The translations under genes and the position numbers were made by a program. Positions 44,661 through 53,831 of a stretch of DNA of 64,000 nucleotides are shown here, in pieces. The notes beneath the pieces were generated by a model. That model was not told the DNA's origin. It made no database searches and saw nothing but the letters and a program-made list of their open reading frames with translations. Source of the DNA: Mycobacterium sp. 852014-52450_SCH5900713 (GTDB taxonomy: Bacteria; Actinomycetota; Actinomycetes; Mycobacteriales; Mycobacteriaceae); contig NZ_LZIL01000050.1 in the NCBI RefSeq assembly GCF_001667075.1, positions 62,001 through 126,000 on the forward strand. The letters run 5' to 3'. Position 1 is the first letter of the stretch; every line of letters begins with the position of its first letter.

Positions 44661-44702
44661 TTGACGTGACACCGGCGCGACCCGCTAACCTACCGGTTGG
44701 TT
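44661..44702 (+). promoter_or_regulatory. Promoter with palindromic operator for the atu/liu-like operon
   Basis: AACCTACCGGTTGGTT (44687-44702) is a 16-bp near-perfect palindrome with one mismatched pair. TTGACG (44661-44666) and TAACCT (44686-44691) form a -35/-10 with a 19-base spacer, and the palindrome overlaps the -10. A repressor there would silence the six-gene operon. The regulator is not encoded beside it. Confidence 0.55.
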
Positions 44703-44745
44703 GGTTGGTTTGCGCTCACCGGTGAAACGCAGATTGGAGGACCGC

Positions 44746-46455
44746 ATGGCCTCTGCTCCTGGCCGCGACGCTGTCCGGATCGCGAACTGCTCCGGGTTCT
44801 ACGGCGACCGGCTGTCGGCGATGCGCGAGATGCTCACCGGCGGTGACGTGGACTATCTCACCGGCGACTACCTGGCCGAACTGACGATGCTGATCCTGGG
44901 CCGCGACCGCATGAAGCACCCCGAGCGCGGCTACGCCAAGACGTTCCTGACCCAACTCGAGGACTGCCTCGGCGAGGCCCTTGACCGGGGCGTCCGCATC
45001 GTCGCCAACGCCGGCGGCCTCAACCCGGCCGGGCTGGCGGACGCCATACGCGCCCTGGCCGAGCGCCTCGGTATCCCGGCCCGGGTCGCCCACGTCGAAG
45101 GCGACGATCTGCTGGCGCGCGCCGCGGACCTCGGGCTGGGCACGCCCCTGACCGCGAACGCCTACCTGGGCGCCTGGGGCATCGTCGACTGCCTGGGTGA
45201 CGGCGCCGACGTGGTCGTCACCGGACGGGTGACCGACGCCTCGGTGATCGTCGGGGCCGCCGCCGCGCACTTCGGCTGGGGCCGCACCGACTACGACCGG
45301 CTCGCCGGCGCGGTGGTCGCCGGCCACGTCATCGAGTGCGGCGTGCAGGCCACCGGCGGCAACTACTCCTTCTTTACGGATGTGCCCGACCTGACCCACG
45401 CCGGCTTCCCGCTGGCCGAGGTCCACGCCGACGGCTCGTCGGTGATCACCAAGCACCCCGGCACCGGCGGGCTGGTCAGCGTCGACACCGTCACCGCGCA
45501 GCTGCTCTACGAGATCACCGGCGCGCGCTACGCCAACCCCGACGTCACCGCCCGGATGGACACCGTCGAGCTGTCCGCCGAAGGCCCCGACCGGGTGCGC
45601 ATCAGCGGCGTGCTCGGCGAACCGCCGCCGCCCACCTACAAGGTGTCGCTGAACAGCATCGGCGGATTCCGCAACTCCATGACCTTCGTGCTGACTGGCC
45701 TGGACATCGAGGCCAAGGCCGGCCTGGTGCGCCGGCAGCTCGAGGCCGCGCTGACCGTCAAGCCCGCGGAGCTGCAGTGGTCGCTCGCCCGCACCGACCA
45801 CACCGACGCCGACACCGAGGAAGCCGCCAGCGCGCTACTGCACTGCGTGGTCCGCGACCCCGATCCCGCGAACGTCGGGCGCCAGTTCTCCTCGGCCGCC
45901 GTCGAATTGGCGCTCGCCAGCTATCCCGGTTTTCACGTGACCGCCCCACCCGGCGACGGCCAGGTCTACGGCGTGTCCACCGCCGGCTACGTCGACGCCA
46001 ACGAGGTGCCGCACGTCGCGGTGCACGCCGACGGGACCCGCACCGATATCCCTTGCGCAACCGACACTTTGGAGTTGGCACCCGCCGATGCCCCGGCGTT
46101 GCCCGAGCCGCTTCCCGCCGGGCCGGTGGACAGGGTGCCGCTGGGCCGCATCGCCGGGGCTCGCAGCGGCGACAAGGGCGGCTCGGCCAACGTCGGGGTC
46201 TGGGTCCGCACCGACGAACAGTGGCGCTGGCTGGCCAACACCCTGACCGTCGAGCTGCTCAAGGAGCTGCTGCCCGAAGCGGCGGAGTTCGAGGTCACCC
46301 GACACGTGCTGCCGAACCTGCGCGCGGTCAACTTCGTCATCGACGGCATTCTGGGCCAGGGTGTTGCGTATCAGGCACGTTTCGATCCGCAGGCCAAGGG
46401 GCTGGGTGAATGGCTGCGCGGCCGGCATGTCGACATTCCTGAAAGGCTGCTATGA
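44746..46455 (+). CDS. AtuA-family (DUF1446) protein
   Basis: 569 residues starting MASAPGRDAVRIANCSGFYG; GGAGG lies just before the ATG at 44746. Landmarks are DYLTGDYLAELTMLILGR near 40, NAGGLNPAGLADAIR, DVVVTGRVTDASVIVG, CGVQATGGNYSFF, and in the C-terminal part IAGARSGDKGGSANVGV. This is the full AtuA family layout, the family named from the acyclic terpene (citronellol/geraniol) gene cluster of Pseudomonas, whose exact reaction is unsettled. It is orthologous to Rv0976c and is the first gene of a catabolic operon with acyl-CoA dehydrogenases and a biotin carboxylase. Confidence 0.88.
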   Translation: MASAPGRDAVRIANCSGFYGDRLSAMREMLTGGDVDYLTGDYLAELTMLILGRDRMKHPERGYAKTFLTQLEDCLGEALDRGVRIVANAGGLNPAGLADAIRALAERLGIPARVAHVEGDDLLARAADLGLGTPLTANAYLGAWGIVDCLGDGADVVVTGRVTDASVIVGAAAAHFGWGRTDYDRLAGAVVAGHVIECGVQATGGNYSFFTDVPDLTHAGFPLAEVHADGSSVITKHPGTGGLVSVDTVTAQLLYEITGARYANPDVTARMDTVELSAEGPDRVRISGVLGEPPPPTYKVSLNSIGGFRNSMTFVLTGLDIEAKAGLVRRQLEAALTVKPAELQWSLARTDHTDADTEEAASALLHCVVRDPDPANVGRQFSSAAVELALASYPGFHVTAPPGDGQVYGVSTAGYVDANEVPHVAVHADGTRTDIPCATDTLELAPADAPALPEPLPAGPVDRVPLGRIAGARSGDKGGSANVGVWVRTDEQWRWLANTLTVELLKELLPEAAEFEVTRHVLPNLRAVNFVIDGILGQGVAYQARFDPQAKGLGEWLRGRHVDIPERLL

Positions 46456-47600
46456 ACCTGTGGACGACGCCGGAGCGCGAACAGTTGCGAAAGACGGTGC
46501 GCTCCTTCACCGAACGCGAGATCCTGCCCCATGCCGACGAGTGGGAGCGCATCGGCGAGTTGCCGCGCGACTTGCACCGGCGCGCCGGGGCGGCCGGCCT
46601 GCTGGGCGCGGGCTTCCCCGAGGCGGTCGGTGGCGGCGGGGGTGACGGCGCGGACGCGGTGATCATCTGCGAAGAGGTGCATCAGGCCGGCGCTCCGGGC
46701 GGGGTGTTCGCCTCGCTGTTCACTTGCGGCATCGCGGTGCCGCACATGATCGGCTCCGGCGATCAGCGGCTGATCGAGGAGTTCGTGCGGCCGACGTTGG
46801 CGGGCGACAAGATCGGCGCGCTCGCCATCACCGAGCCCGGCGGCGGCTCGGACGTCGGGCACCTACGAACCTCGGCGGTGCTCGATGGGGACCATTACGT
46901 GGTCAACGGCGCCAAGACCTACATCACCTCGGGCGTCCGCGCCGATTACGTGGTCACCGCGGTGCGCACCGGCGGGGCCGGCGCGGCCGGTGTTTCGTTG
47001 CTCGTGATCGAGAAGGGCACACCGGGTTTCGAGGTGAGCCGCAAGCTGGCCAAGATGGGGTGGCGGTCCTCGGACACCGCCGAGCTGTCCTTCGTCGACG
47101 CGCGGGTGCCGGCGGCCAACCTGGTCGGCGCCGAGAACAGCGGATTCGCCCAGATCGCGCAGGCATTCGTAGCTGAGCGGATCGGCCTTGCCGCGCAGGC
47201 GTATTCGAGCGCCCAGCGGTGCCTGGACCTGACGCTGCAGTGGTGCCGCGACCGGGAGACCTTCGGCCGCCCACTGATCTCGCGGCAATCGGTGCAGAAC
47301 ACGCTGGCCGAGATGGCCCGGCGCATCGACGTCGCCCGGGTCTACTCTCACCACGTGGTCGAACGTCAGCTGGCCGGCGAGACCAACCTGATCGCCGAGG
47401 TGTGTTTTGCCAAGAACACCGCCGTCGAGGCCGGCGAATGGGTGGCCAACCAGGCCGTCCAGCTGTTCGGCGGCATGGGCTACATGGCCGAATCCGAAGT
47501 CGAACGCCAATACCGGGACATGCGGATCCTGGGCATCGGCGGCGGGACGACCGAAATCCTGACCTCACTTGCAGCTAAGACCCTGGGGTATCAATCGTGA
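46452..47600 (+). CDS. fadE13: Acyl-CoA dehydrogenase FadE13
   Basis: 382 residues of the standard acyl-CoA dehydrogenase fold. ALAITEPGGGSDVGHLRT near 120 contacts FAD, and QLFGGMGYMAESEVERQYRD near 340 holds the catalytic glutamate (the Glu after GYMA) in the straight-chain position. It ends with the FAD-binding GIGGGTTEI. It should oxidise an acyl-CoA to the 2-enoyl-CoA with electron transfer flavoprotein as acceptor. The ATG overlaps the atuA-like stop (ATGA). It is orthologous to Rv0975c. Confidence 0.93.
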   Translation: MNLWTTPEREQLRKTVRSFTEREILPHADEWERIGELPRDLHRRAGAAGLLGAGFPEAVGGGGGDGADAVIICEEVHQAGAPGGVFASLFTCGIAVPHMIGSGDQRLIEEFVRPTLAGDKIGALAITEPGGGSDVGHLRTSAVLDGDHYVVNGAKTYITSGVRADYVVTAVRTGGAGAAGVSLLVIEKGTPGFEVSRKLAKMGWRSSDTAELSFVDARVPAANLVGAENSGFAQIAQAFVAERIGLAAQAYSSAQRCLDLTLQWCRDRETFGRPLISRQSVQNTLAEMARRIDVARVYSHHVVERQLAGETNLIAEVCFAKNTAVEAGEWVANQAVQLFGGMGYMAESEVERQYRDMRILGIGGGTTEILTSLAAKTLGYQS

Positions 47601-49192
47601 CCACTCTGCAGTCCACGCTCGATCCCAAGTCCCCCGCGTACGCCGACGCGTCGTCGACGGCAACCTCGAGGCTTGAGGAGATCGACGCCGAACTCGCCAA
47701 AGCGCTTGCGGGCGGGGGCCCCAAGTACGTCGAGCGGCACCACGCCCGCGGTAAGCTGACCGCGCGGGAACGCATCGAGCTGCTCGTCGACCCCGACTCC
47801 CCGTTCCTGGAGCTCAGCCCGCTAGCGGCGTGGGGCAGCGCGTTCACAGTCGGAGCCAGCACGGTCACCGGCATAGGCGTGGTGTCCGGTGTGGAATGCC
47901 TGATCGTCGCCAACGACCCGACCGTCAAGGGCGGCACCAGCAACCCGTGGACCCTGAAAAAGATACTGCGGGCCAACCAGATCGCATTCGAGAACCGACT
48001 GCCCGTCATTTCGCTGGTGGAATCCGGCGGGGCGGACCTGCCCACCCAGAAGGAAATCTTCATTCCCGGCGGGCAGATGTTCCGGGACCTGACCCGCCTG
48101 TCCGCGGCCGGGATTCCCACCATCGCACTGGTTTTCGGCAACTCCACCGCCGGCGGCGCCTACATTCCGGGCATGTCCGATCACGTCGTGATGATCAAGG
48201 AACGTTCGAAGGTGTTCCTCGCCGGTCCCCCGCTGGTGAAGATGGCCACCGGCGAAGAATCCGACGACGAGTCGCTGGGTGGTGCCGAAATGCACGCTCG
48301 CATCTCGGGTTTGGCCGACTACTTCGCCGCCGACGAGCTCGACGCGATCCGCATCGGCCGCCGCATCGTGGCCCGGCTGAACTGGGTCAAGCAGGGCCCG
48401 GCCCCGGGGCCGGTGATCGAGCCGCTGTTCGACACCGAGGAGCTCATCGGCATCGTGCCCGCGGACCTGCGCGTCCCGTTCGACCCGCGCGAGGTGATCG
48501 CCCGCATCGTGGATGGCTCGGAATTCGACGAGTTCAAGGCCATGTACGGCTCGTCGCTGGTGACGGGATGGGCCCGCCTGCATGGCTACCCCCTGGGCAT
48601 CCTCGCCAACGCGCGCGGGGTGCTGTTCAGCGAGGAGTCGCAGAAGGCCACCCAGTTCATTCAGCTGGCCAACCGCTCGAACACGCCACTGTTGTTCCTG
48701 CACAACACCACCGGTTACATGGTGGGCAAGGACTACGAAGAGGGCGGGATGATCAAGCACGGGTCGATGATGATCAACGCCGTCTCCAACTCGACCGTCC
48801 CGCACATCTCGCTGTTGATCGGCGCCTCCTATGGCGCCGGCCACTACGGCATGTGCGGCCGGGCCTACGACCCGAGGTTCCTGTTCGCGTGGCCCAGCGC
48901 CAAATCGGCGGTGATGGGGGGCGCCCAGCTTGCGGGCGTCTTGTCCATCGTGGCCCGGGCCGCCGCCGAGGCCCGCGGCCAGCAGGTCGACGAGGAAGCG
49001 GACGCCGCGATGCGCGCGGCCGTCGAAGGGCAGATCGAGGCGGAGTCGTTGCCGCTGGTGTTGTCCGGAATGCTGTACGACGACGGGGTGATCGACCCGC
49101 GCGACACCCGCACGGTGCTGGGAATGTGTTTGTCCGCCATTGCCAATGGCCCGATCGAGGGGACGTCGAACTTCGGCGTCTTCCGGATGTGA
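47597..49192 (+). CDS. accD2: Acyl-CoA carboxylase carboxyltransferase (beta) subunit AccD2
   Basis: 531 residues with tandem crotonase-like carboxyltransferase halves. ARGKLTARERIELLVDPDSPF near 50 opens the N-half and GGAYIPGMSDHVVMIK near 190 forms an oxyanion-type loop. The C-half has FLHNTTGYMVGKDYEEGG and GASYGAGHYGMCGRAYDPRF. The sequence is closer to methylcrotonyl- or geranyl-CoA carboxylase beta chains than to propionyl-CoA types. The GTG overlaps the fadE13 stop. It partners AccA2 and is orthologous to Rv0974c. Confidence 0.93.
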   Translation: MTTLQSTLDPKSPAYADASSTATSRLEEIDAELAKALAGGGPKYVERHHARGKLTARERIELLVDPDSPFLELSPLAAWGSAFTVGASTVTGIGVVSGVECLIVANDPTVKGGTSNPWTLKKILRANQIAFENRLPVISLVESGGADLPTQKEIFIPGGQMFRDLTRLSAAGIPTIALVFGNSTAGGAYIPGMSDHVVMIKERSKVFLAGPPLVKMATGEESDDESLGGAEMHARISGLADYFAADELDAIRIGRRIVARLNWVKQGPAPGPVIEPLFDTEELIGIVPADLRVPFDPREVIARIVDGSEFDEFKAMYGSSLVTGWARLHGYPLGILANARGVLFSEESQKATQFIQLANRSNTPLLFLHNTTGYMVGKDYEEGGMIKHGSMMINAVSNSTVPHISLLIGASYGAGHYGMCGRAYDPRFLFAWPSAKSAVMGGAQLAGVLSIVARAAAEARGQQVDEEADAAMRAAVEGQIEAESLPLVLSGMLYDDGVIDPRDTRTVLGMCLSAIANGPIEGTSNFGVFRM

Positions 49193-49197
49193 GTCCC

Positions 49198-51174
49198 ATG
49201 GTCACTCGAGTGCTGGTCGCCAACCGAGGCGAGATCGCCCGGCGGGTGTTCGCCACCTGCCGGCGGCTGGGCCTGGGCACGGTCGCCGTCTACACCGACC
49301 CCGACGCCGCCGCGCCGCACGTAGTCGAGGCCGACGCGCGGGTGCGGCTGCCCAAGACCAACGACTATCTGAACGCCGACGCGATCATCGCCGCGGCCCG
49401 CGCGGCGGGCGCCGACGCGGTCCACCCGGGCTACGGGTTCCTCTCGGAGAACGCCGATTTCGCAGCCGCCGTGCAGGGCGCTGGCCTGACCTGGGTCGGG
49501 CCACCGGTGGACGCGGTACGGGCGATGGGCTCCAAGATCGAGGCCAAAAAACTGATGGCCGCCGCCGGGGTTCCGGTGCTCGACGAGCTCGACCCCGACG
49601 CGGTCACCGAGGCGCAGCTGCCCGTCCTGGTCAAGGCCTCCGCGGGCGGTGGCGGGCGCGGGATGCGGGTGGTTCGCGAATTGTCTTCTCTCGCCGGCGA
49701 AGTCGAGGCGGCCCGGCGCGAGGCGCAGTCAGCGTTCGGCGACCCGACCGTCTTCTGCGAGCGGTACCTGCCCACCGGGCATCACATCGAGGTTCAGGTC
49801 ATGGCCGACACCCACGGCACCGTTTGGGCCGTCGGGGAACGGGAGTGCTCGATTCAGCGCCGGCATCAGAAGGTCATCGAGGAGGCCCCCTCGCCGCTGG
49901 TGGAGCGCACCCCGGGCATGCGGGCCAAGCTGTTCGAAGCGGCGCGGCTGGCGGCGGGCGCCATCGGTTACGCCGGAGCCGGGACGGTGGAGTTCCTCGC
50001 CGATGACGACGGAGAGTTCTACTTCCTGGAGATGAACACGCGGCTGCAGGTCGAGCATCCGGTGACCGAGGAGACCACCGGGCTCGACCTCGTCGAACTG
50101 CAGCTCATGATCGCCGAGGGCGGCCGACTCGACGCCGAACCCCCTGCCGCCCAGGGGCATTCGATCGAGGCCCGGCTCTACGCCGAGGACCCGGCACGCG
50201 GCTGGCAGCCCCAGGCCGGCGTGATGCACAGGATCGACGTACCGGCGGTTCGGACCGAGTTCGCCTCACTCGGCCACCGGACCGGAATCCGCCTCGATTC
50301 GGGCATCCTCGACGGTTTCACGGTGTCGATCCACTACGACCCCATGCTGGCCAAGGTCATCTCGTACGCCCCGACCCGCCGGCAGGCGGCGCTCGTACTC
50401 GCCGACGCGCTGGCCCGCGCCGGCCTGCACGGCATGCGCACCAACCGTGAGCTGCTGGTCAACGTGCTGCGGCACCCGGCATTCCTCGAAGGCGCCACCG
50501 ACACAGCGTTTTTCGACACGCACGGCCTGGACAAATTGTCGGCGCCGCTGGCAGACGCCGCCGTCGTCCGGCTGTCCGCGATCGCCGCCGCGCTGGCCGA
50601 GGCGGCCCATAATCGCGCGGCGGCGCCCGTCCTCGGAGCCGTCCCCAGCGGTTGGCGAAACCTGGCGTCTGGCTACCAGGTCAAGGCCTATCGTGACGAC
50701 GGTGACACCGAGCAAAACATCGAATACCGGTTCACCAGAACCGGATTGGCACTGCCGAACGACGCAGGGGTGCAGCTGGTTTCCGCCACGGCCGATCAGG
50801 TCACTCTCGCGGACGCCGGGGTGGCGCACACGTTCGCGATCGCGCGGTACGGTGACGACGTCTACGTCGACTCGGCCCGCGGCCCCGTTCACCTGGTCGC
50901 GCTGCCGCGCTTCCCGGAGCCGGGCTCTACGGTCGAAAAGGGCTCCCTGGTAGCGCCCATGCCCGGCAACGTCATCCGCCTCGCCGCCGCGGTCGGCGAC
51001 ACCGTTACCGCCGGGCAGCCACTGATCTGGCTGGAGGCGATGAAGATGGAACACACCATCACCGCACCCTCCGACGGAGTGCTCGCCGAGCTCAACGTCG
51101 GTACCGGTCAGCAAGTCGAGGTGGGCGCCGTCCTGGCACGAGTGGAATCGCCCCAAGCAGAAGGAGATTCGTAA
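49198..51174 (+). CDS. accA2: Biotin-dependent acyl-CoA carboxylase alpha subunit AccA2
   Basis: 658 residues. The biotin carboxylase domain (1-450) has VLVANRGEIARRVF at the start, HPGYGFLSENADFA near 80, the ATP-grasp Gly loop KASAGGGGRGMRVV near 150, and MNTRLQVEHPVTEETTG near 280. A linking BT-like domain follows, and the C-terminal biotinyl domain carries the lysine in LEAMKMEHTI. The ATG at 49198, five bases after the accD2 stop, is the family start; the longer frame runs inside accD2. It carboxylates its own biotin for AccD2. It is orthologous to Rv0973c. Confidence 0.94.
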   Translation: MVTRVLVANRGEIARRVFATCRRLGLGTVAVYTDPDAAAPHVVEADARVRLPKTNDYLNADAIIAAARAAGADAVHPGYGFLSENADFAAAVQGAGLTWVGPPVDAVRAMGSKIEAKKLMAAAGVPVLDELDPDAVTEAQLPVLVKASAGGGGRGMRVVRELSSLAGEVEAARREAQSAFGDPTVFCERYLPTGHHIEVQVMADTHGTVWAVGERECSIQRRHQKVIEEAPSPLVERTPGMRAKLFEAARLAAGAIGYAGAGTVEFLADDDGEFYFLEMNTRLQVEHPVTEETTGLDLVELQLMIAEGGRLDAEPPAAQGHSIEARLYAEDPARGWQPQAGVMHRIDVPAVRTEFASLGHRTGIRLDSGILDGFTVSIHYDPMLAKVISYAPTRRQAALVLADALARAGLHGMRTNRELLVNVLRHPAFLEGATDTAFFDTHGLDKLSAPLADAAVVRLSAIAAALAEAAHNRAAAPVLGAVPSGWRNLASGYQVKAYRDDGDTEQNIEYRFTRTGLALPNDAGVQLVSATADQVTLADAGVAHTFAIARYGDDVYVDSARGPVHLVALPRFPEPGSTVEKGSLVAPMPGNVIRLAAAVGDTVTAGQPLIWLEAMKMEHTITAPSDGVLAELNVGTGQQVEVGAVLARVESPQAEGDS

Positions 51175-52341
51175 ATGACCGACACCAGCTTCATCGAGAG
51201 CGAGGAGCGGCAGGCCCTGCGTAAGTCGGTCGCCGCGTGGGCCGCCAACTACGGCAGCGAGTACTACCTCAAGAAGGCACGCGCGCACGAGCACACCGAC
51301 GAATTGTGGTCGGAGGCGGGCAAGCTCGGCTTCCTCGGGGTGAACCTGCCCGAGGAGTACGGCGGTGGCGGCGCCGGCATGTACGAGCTGTCCCTGGTGA
51401 TGGAGGAAATGGCGGCGGCGGGCAGCGCGTTGCTGCTGATGGTCGTGTCGCCGGCGATCAACGGCACCATCATCAGCAAGTTCGGCACCGAAGAGCAGAA
51501 GAAGCGCTGGATTCCCGGGATTGCCGACGGAACCCTGACCATGGCCTTCGCGATCACCGAGCCGGACGCCGGCTCCAACTCGCACAAGATCACCACCACC
51601 GCCCGGCGCGATGGTAGCGACTGGATCCTCAAGGGCCAGAAGGTCTACATCTCCGGTATCGACCAGGCGCAGGCCGTCCTGGTGGTCGGCCGCACCGAGG
51701 AGGCTAAGACCGGCAAGCTGCGGCCGGCACTGTTTGTGGTGCCCACCGATGCCCCCGGATTCTCCTACACATTAATCGAAATGGAGCTAGTCAGCCCCGA
51801 GCGGCAGTTCCAGGTTTTCCTCGACGACGTCCGGCTGCCGGCCGACGCGCTGGTCGGTTCCGAGGACGCGGCGATCGCGCAGCTCTTCGCCGGCCTGAAC
51901 CCCGAGCGAATCATGGGCGCCGCCAGCTCGGTCGGGATGGGACGCTTCGCCCTCGACAGGGCCGCCGATTACGTCAAGACCCGCCAGGTGTGGGGTACGC
52001 CGATCGGCGCGCACCAAGGACTCTCGCACCCGCTGGCGCAGTGCCACATCGAGGTGCAACTGGCCAAGCTGATGATGCAGAAGGCCGCCGCACTCTACGA
52101 CAGCGGCGATGACGCGGGCGCGGCCGAGGCCGCCAACATGGCCAAATACGCTGCGGCCGAGGCGGCTACCCGTTCGGTCGACCAGGCGGTGCAGTCGATG
52201 GGCGGCAACGGGTTGACCAAGGAGTACGGTGTCGCCGCCATGCTCGCCTCGGCCAGGCTCGGCCGGATCGCCCCGGTGAGCCGGGAAATGGTGCTCAACT
52301 TCGTGGCGCAGACGTCGCTGGGCCTGCCCCGAAGCTACTGA
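51175..52341 (+). CDS. fadE12: Acyl-CoA dehydrogenase FadE12
   Basis: 388 residues of the acyl-CoA dehydrogenase superfamily: MAFAITEPDAGSNSHKITTT near 123, SPERQFQVFLDDVRLPADAL near 205, and NGLTKEYGVAAMLASARLGR near 345, which has a glutamate in the catalytic-base position. The last motif differs from FadE13 (APVSREMVLN instead of the GGGTTEI type), so the two dehydrogenases probably act on different intermediates. It follows accA2 without a gap (TAAATG). It is orthologous to Rv0972c. Confidence 0.92.
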   Translation: MTDTSFIESEERQALRKSVAAWAANYGSEYYLKKARAHEHTDELWSEAGKLGFLGVNLPEEYGGGGAGMYELSLVMEEMAAAGSALLLMVVSPAINGTIISKFGTEEQKKRWIPGIADGTLTMAFAITEPDAGSNSHKITTTARRDGSDWILKGQKVYISGIDQAQAVLVVGRTEEAKTGKLRPALFVVPTDAPGFSYTLIEMELVSPERQFQVFLDDVRLPADALVGSEDAAIAQLFAGLNPERIMGAASSVGMGRFALDRAADYVKTRQVWGTPIGAHQGLSHPLAQCHIEVQLAKLMMQKAAALYDSGDDAGAAEAANMAKYAAAEAATRSVDQAVQSMGGNGLTKEYGVAAMLASARLGRIAPVSREMVLNFVAQTSLGLPRSY

Positions 52342-53120
52342 TGGAAACGCTGGTCGAATACGCAGGGCCTGCCGATACCGGCGGCCCGTTCACGTGGCTG
52401 ACGCTGAACTCGCCCCACAACCGCAACGCGCTCTCGACCGCGCTGGTCACCCAGCTGCACCAGGGCCTGCGCGATGCGCGGGCGGATCCGGCGGTGCGAG
52501 CGGTGGTGCTCGGTCACACCGGCGGCACCTTCTGCGCAGGTGCCGATTTGAGCGAGGCCGCCGGGGGCGACCCCTTCGACATGGCGGTGGCGCGTGCCCG
52601 GGAAATGACCGTGCTGCTGCGGGCCATCGTCTCCTCGCCGCTGCCGGTGATCGCCGCCATCGACGGGCATGTCCGCGCGGGTGGGTTCGGCTTGGTCGGT
52701 GCCTGCGACATCGCCGTCGCGGGCCCCCGCAGCACCTTCGCCCTGACCGAGGCCCGGATCGGCGTCGCCCCGGCGATCATCTCGCTGACGCTGCTGCCGA
52801 AATTGTCGCCGCGGGCCGCGGCGCGCTACTACCTGACCGGCGAGACATTCGACGCCGGCGTGGCGGCGGACATCGGGCTGATCACGATGGCGGCCGAGGA
52901 CGTCGACGCCGCGGTGGCGAAGCTGCTCGCCGATGTGGGCCGCGGTTCGCCCGAGGGTCTGGCGGCATCCAAGGCGCTGACCACCGCGGCGGTGCTGGAA
53001 GGGTTCGACCGCGACGCCGAGCGGCTCGCTGAGGAATCGGCCCGGCTTTTCGTCTCCGACGAAGCCCGCGAGGGCATGATGGCGTTTCTGCAAAAGCGCG
53101 CCCCGAGCTGGACGAGTTAG
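52341..53120 (+). CDS. echA7: Enoyl-CoA hydratase/isomerase family protein EchA7
   Basis: 259 residues of the crotonase fold. The first oxyanion strand is GGTFCAGADLSEAAGG near 60-75, and the second is DGHVRAGGFGLVGACDIAVAG near 108. The active-site stretch ALTEARIGVAPAIISL follows. In atu/liu pathways this position is filled by an isohexenylglutaconyl- or methylglutaconyl-CoA hydratase. Its ATG overlaps the fadE12 stop (TGATG). It is the last gene of the operon and is orthologous to Rv0971c. Confidence 0.9.
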   Translation: METLVEYAGPADTGGPFTWLTLNSPHNRNALSTALVTQLHQGLRDARADPAVRAVVLGHTGGTFCAGADLSEAAGGDPFDMAVARAREMTVLLRAIVSSPLPVIAAIDGHVRAGGFGLVGACDIAVAGPRSTFALTEARIGVAPAIISLTLLPKLSPRAAARYYLTGETFDAGVAADIGLITMAAEDVDAAVAKLLADVGRGSPEGLAASKALTTAAVLEGFDRDAERLAEESARLFVSDEAREGMMAFLQKRAPSWTS

Positions 53121-53223
53121 CCAGGTGTCAAACAAGCGCCGCCGGACGAACCGGGCGGCGCGGGGCAAGGTTGCAGTTTGACCAATCCTCTTGCGGCAAT
53201 AGCCGGACGTCGTAGGCTCGTGG

Positions 53224-53829
53224 GTGATGAGCAACTCCGCGCAACGCGATGCGAAGGACACGCGCGACGAATCGTCGCGCGCGGGCGACACCGATCGCAT
53301 CCAGATCGCGCAGTTGCTGGCGTACGCGGCCGAGCAGGGCCGGCTGCAGATGAAAGACTACGAAGACCGGCTGACCAGGGCCTATGCGGCGACCACCTAT
53401 GAGGAGTTGGATCAGCTCCGGGCCGATCTGCCGGGTTCGCCGATCAACCCGCGGCGGGGCGGCAAGCCCAACCCGGCGCCGTCCACTCTGCTGCTGGCCC
53501 TGTTGAGCGGGTTCGAGCGGCGGGGCCGGTGGAACGTGCCGAAGAAGCTGACCACCTTCGCCTTGTGGGGCAACGGCGTGGTGGATCTGCGCTACGCCGA
53601 CTTCACCTCGACCGAGGTCGACATCCATGCGATGTCGATCATGGGGGCGACAAAGATTTTGCTGCCGCCCGAAGTCAACGTCGAGATTCACGGCCGCGGC
53701 GTCATGGGCAACTTCGACCGCAGCGTCCTCGGCCAGGGCACCCCCGGCGCACCGAAGGTGAACATTCGCGGCTTCTCCCTGTGGGGTGCCGTCGGCATCA
53801 TTCGCAAGGCCCGCAGGCCTCGCGGCTAG
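53224..53829 (+). CDS. DUF1707 (SHOCT-like) protein with C-terminal beta domain
   Basis: 201 residues. The N-terminal DUF1707 region (RIQIAQLLAYAAEQGRLQM then YEDRLTRAYAATTYEELDQL) is the short DNA- or peptide-binding helical domain common in actinobacteria. The C-terminal part (VDLRYADFTSTEVDIHAMSI to the end) is a predicted right-handed beta structure with repeats of VxIHGxGVMG. The start may be GTG 53224 or ATG 53227; TAGGCT lies five bases before the GTG. It is orthologous to Rv0966c. Function unknown. Confidence 0.8.
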   Translation: MMSNSAQRDAKDTRDESSRAGDTDRIQIAQLLAYAAEQGRLQMKDYEDRLTRAYAATTYEELDQLRADLPGSPINPRRGGKPNPAPSTLLLALLSGFERRGRWNVPKKLTTFALWGNGVVDLRYADFTSTEVDIHAMSIMGATKILLPPEVNVEIHGRGVMGNFDRSVLGQGTPGAPKVNIRGFSLWGAVGIIRKARRPRG

Positions 53830-53831
53830 CG

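Noticed and set aside
44690..44712. GGTTGGTTGGTTGG run as a possible microsatellite
   Set aside because: Only about three units; it is better explained as the right half of the palindromic operator.
47830..49197. N-terminal extension joining accD2 sequence to accA2
   Set aside because: It is the +1 shadow of accD2; AccA2 begins with the standard MVTRVLVANRGEIARR at 49198.
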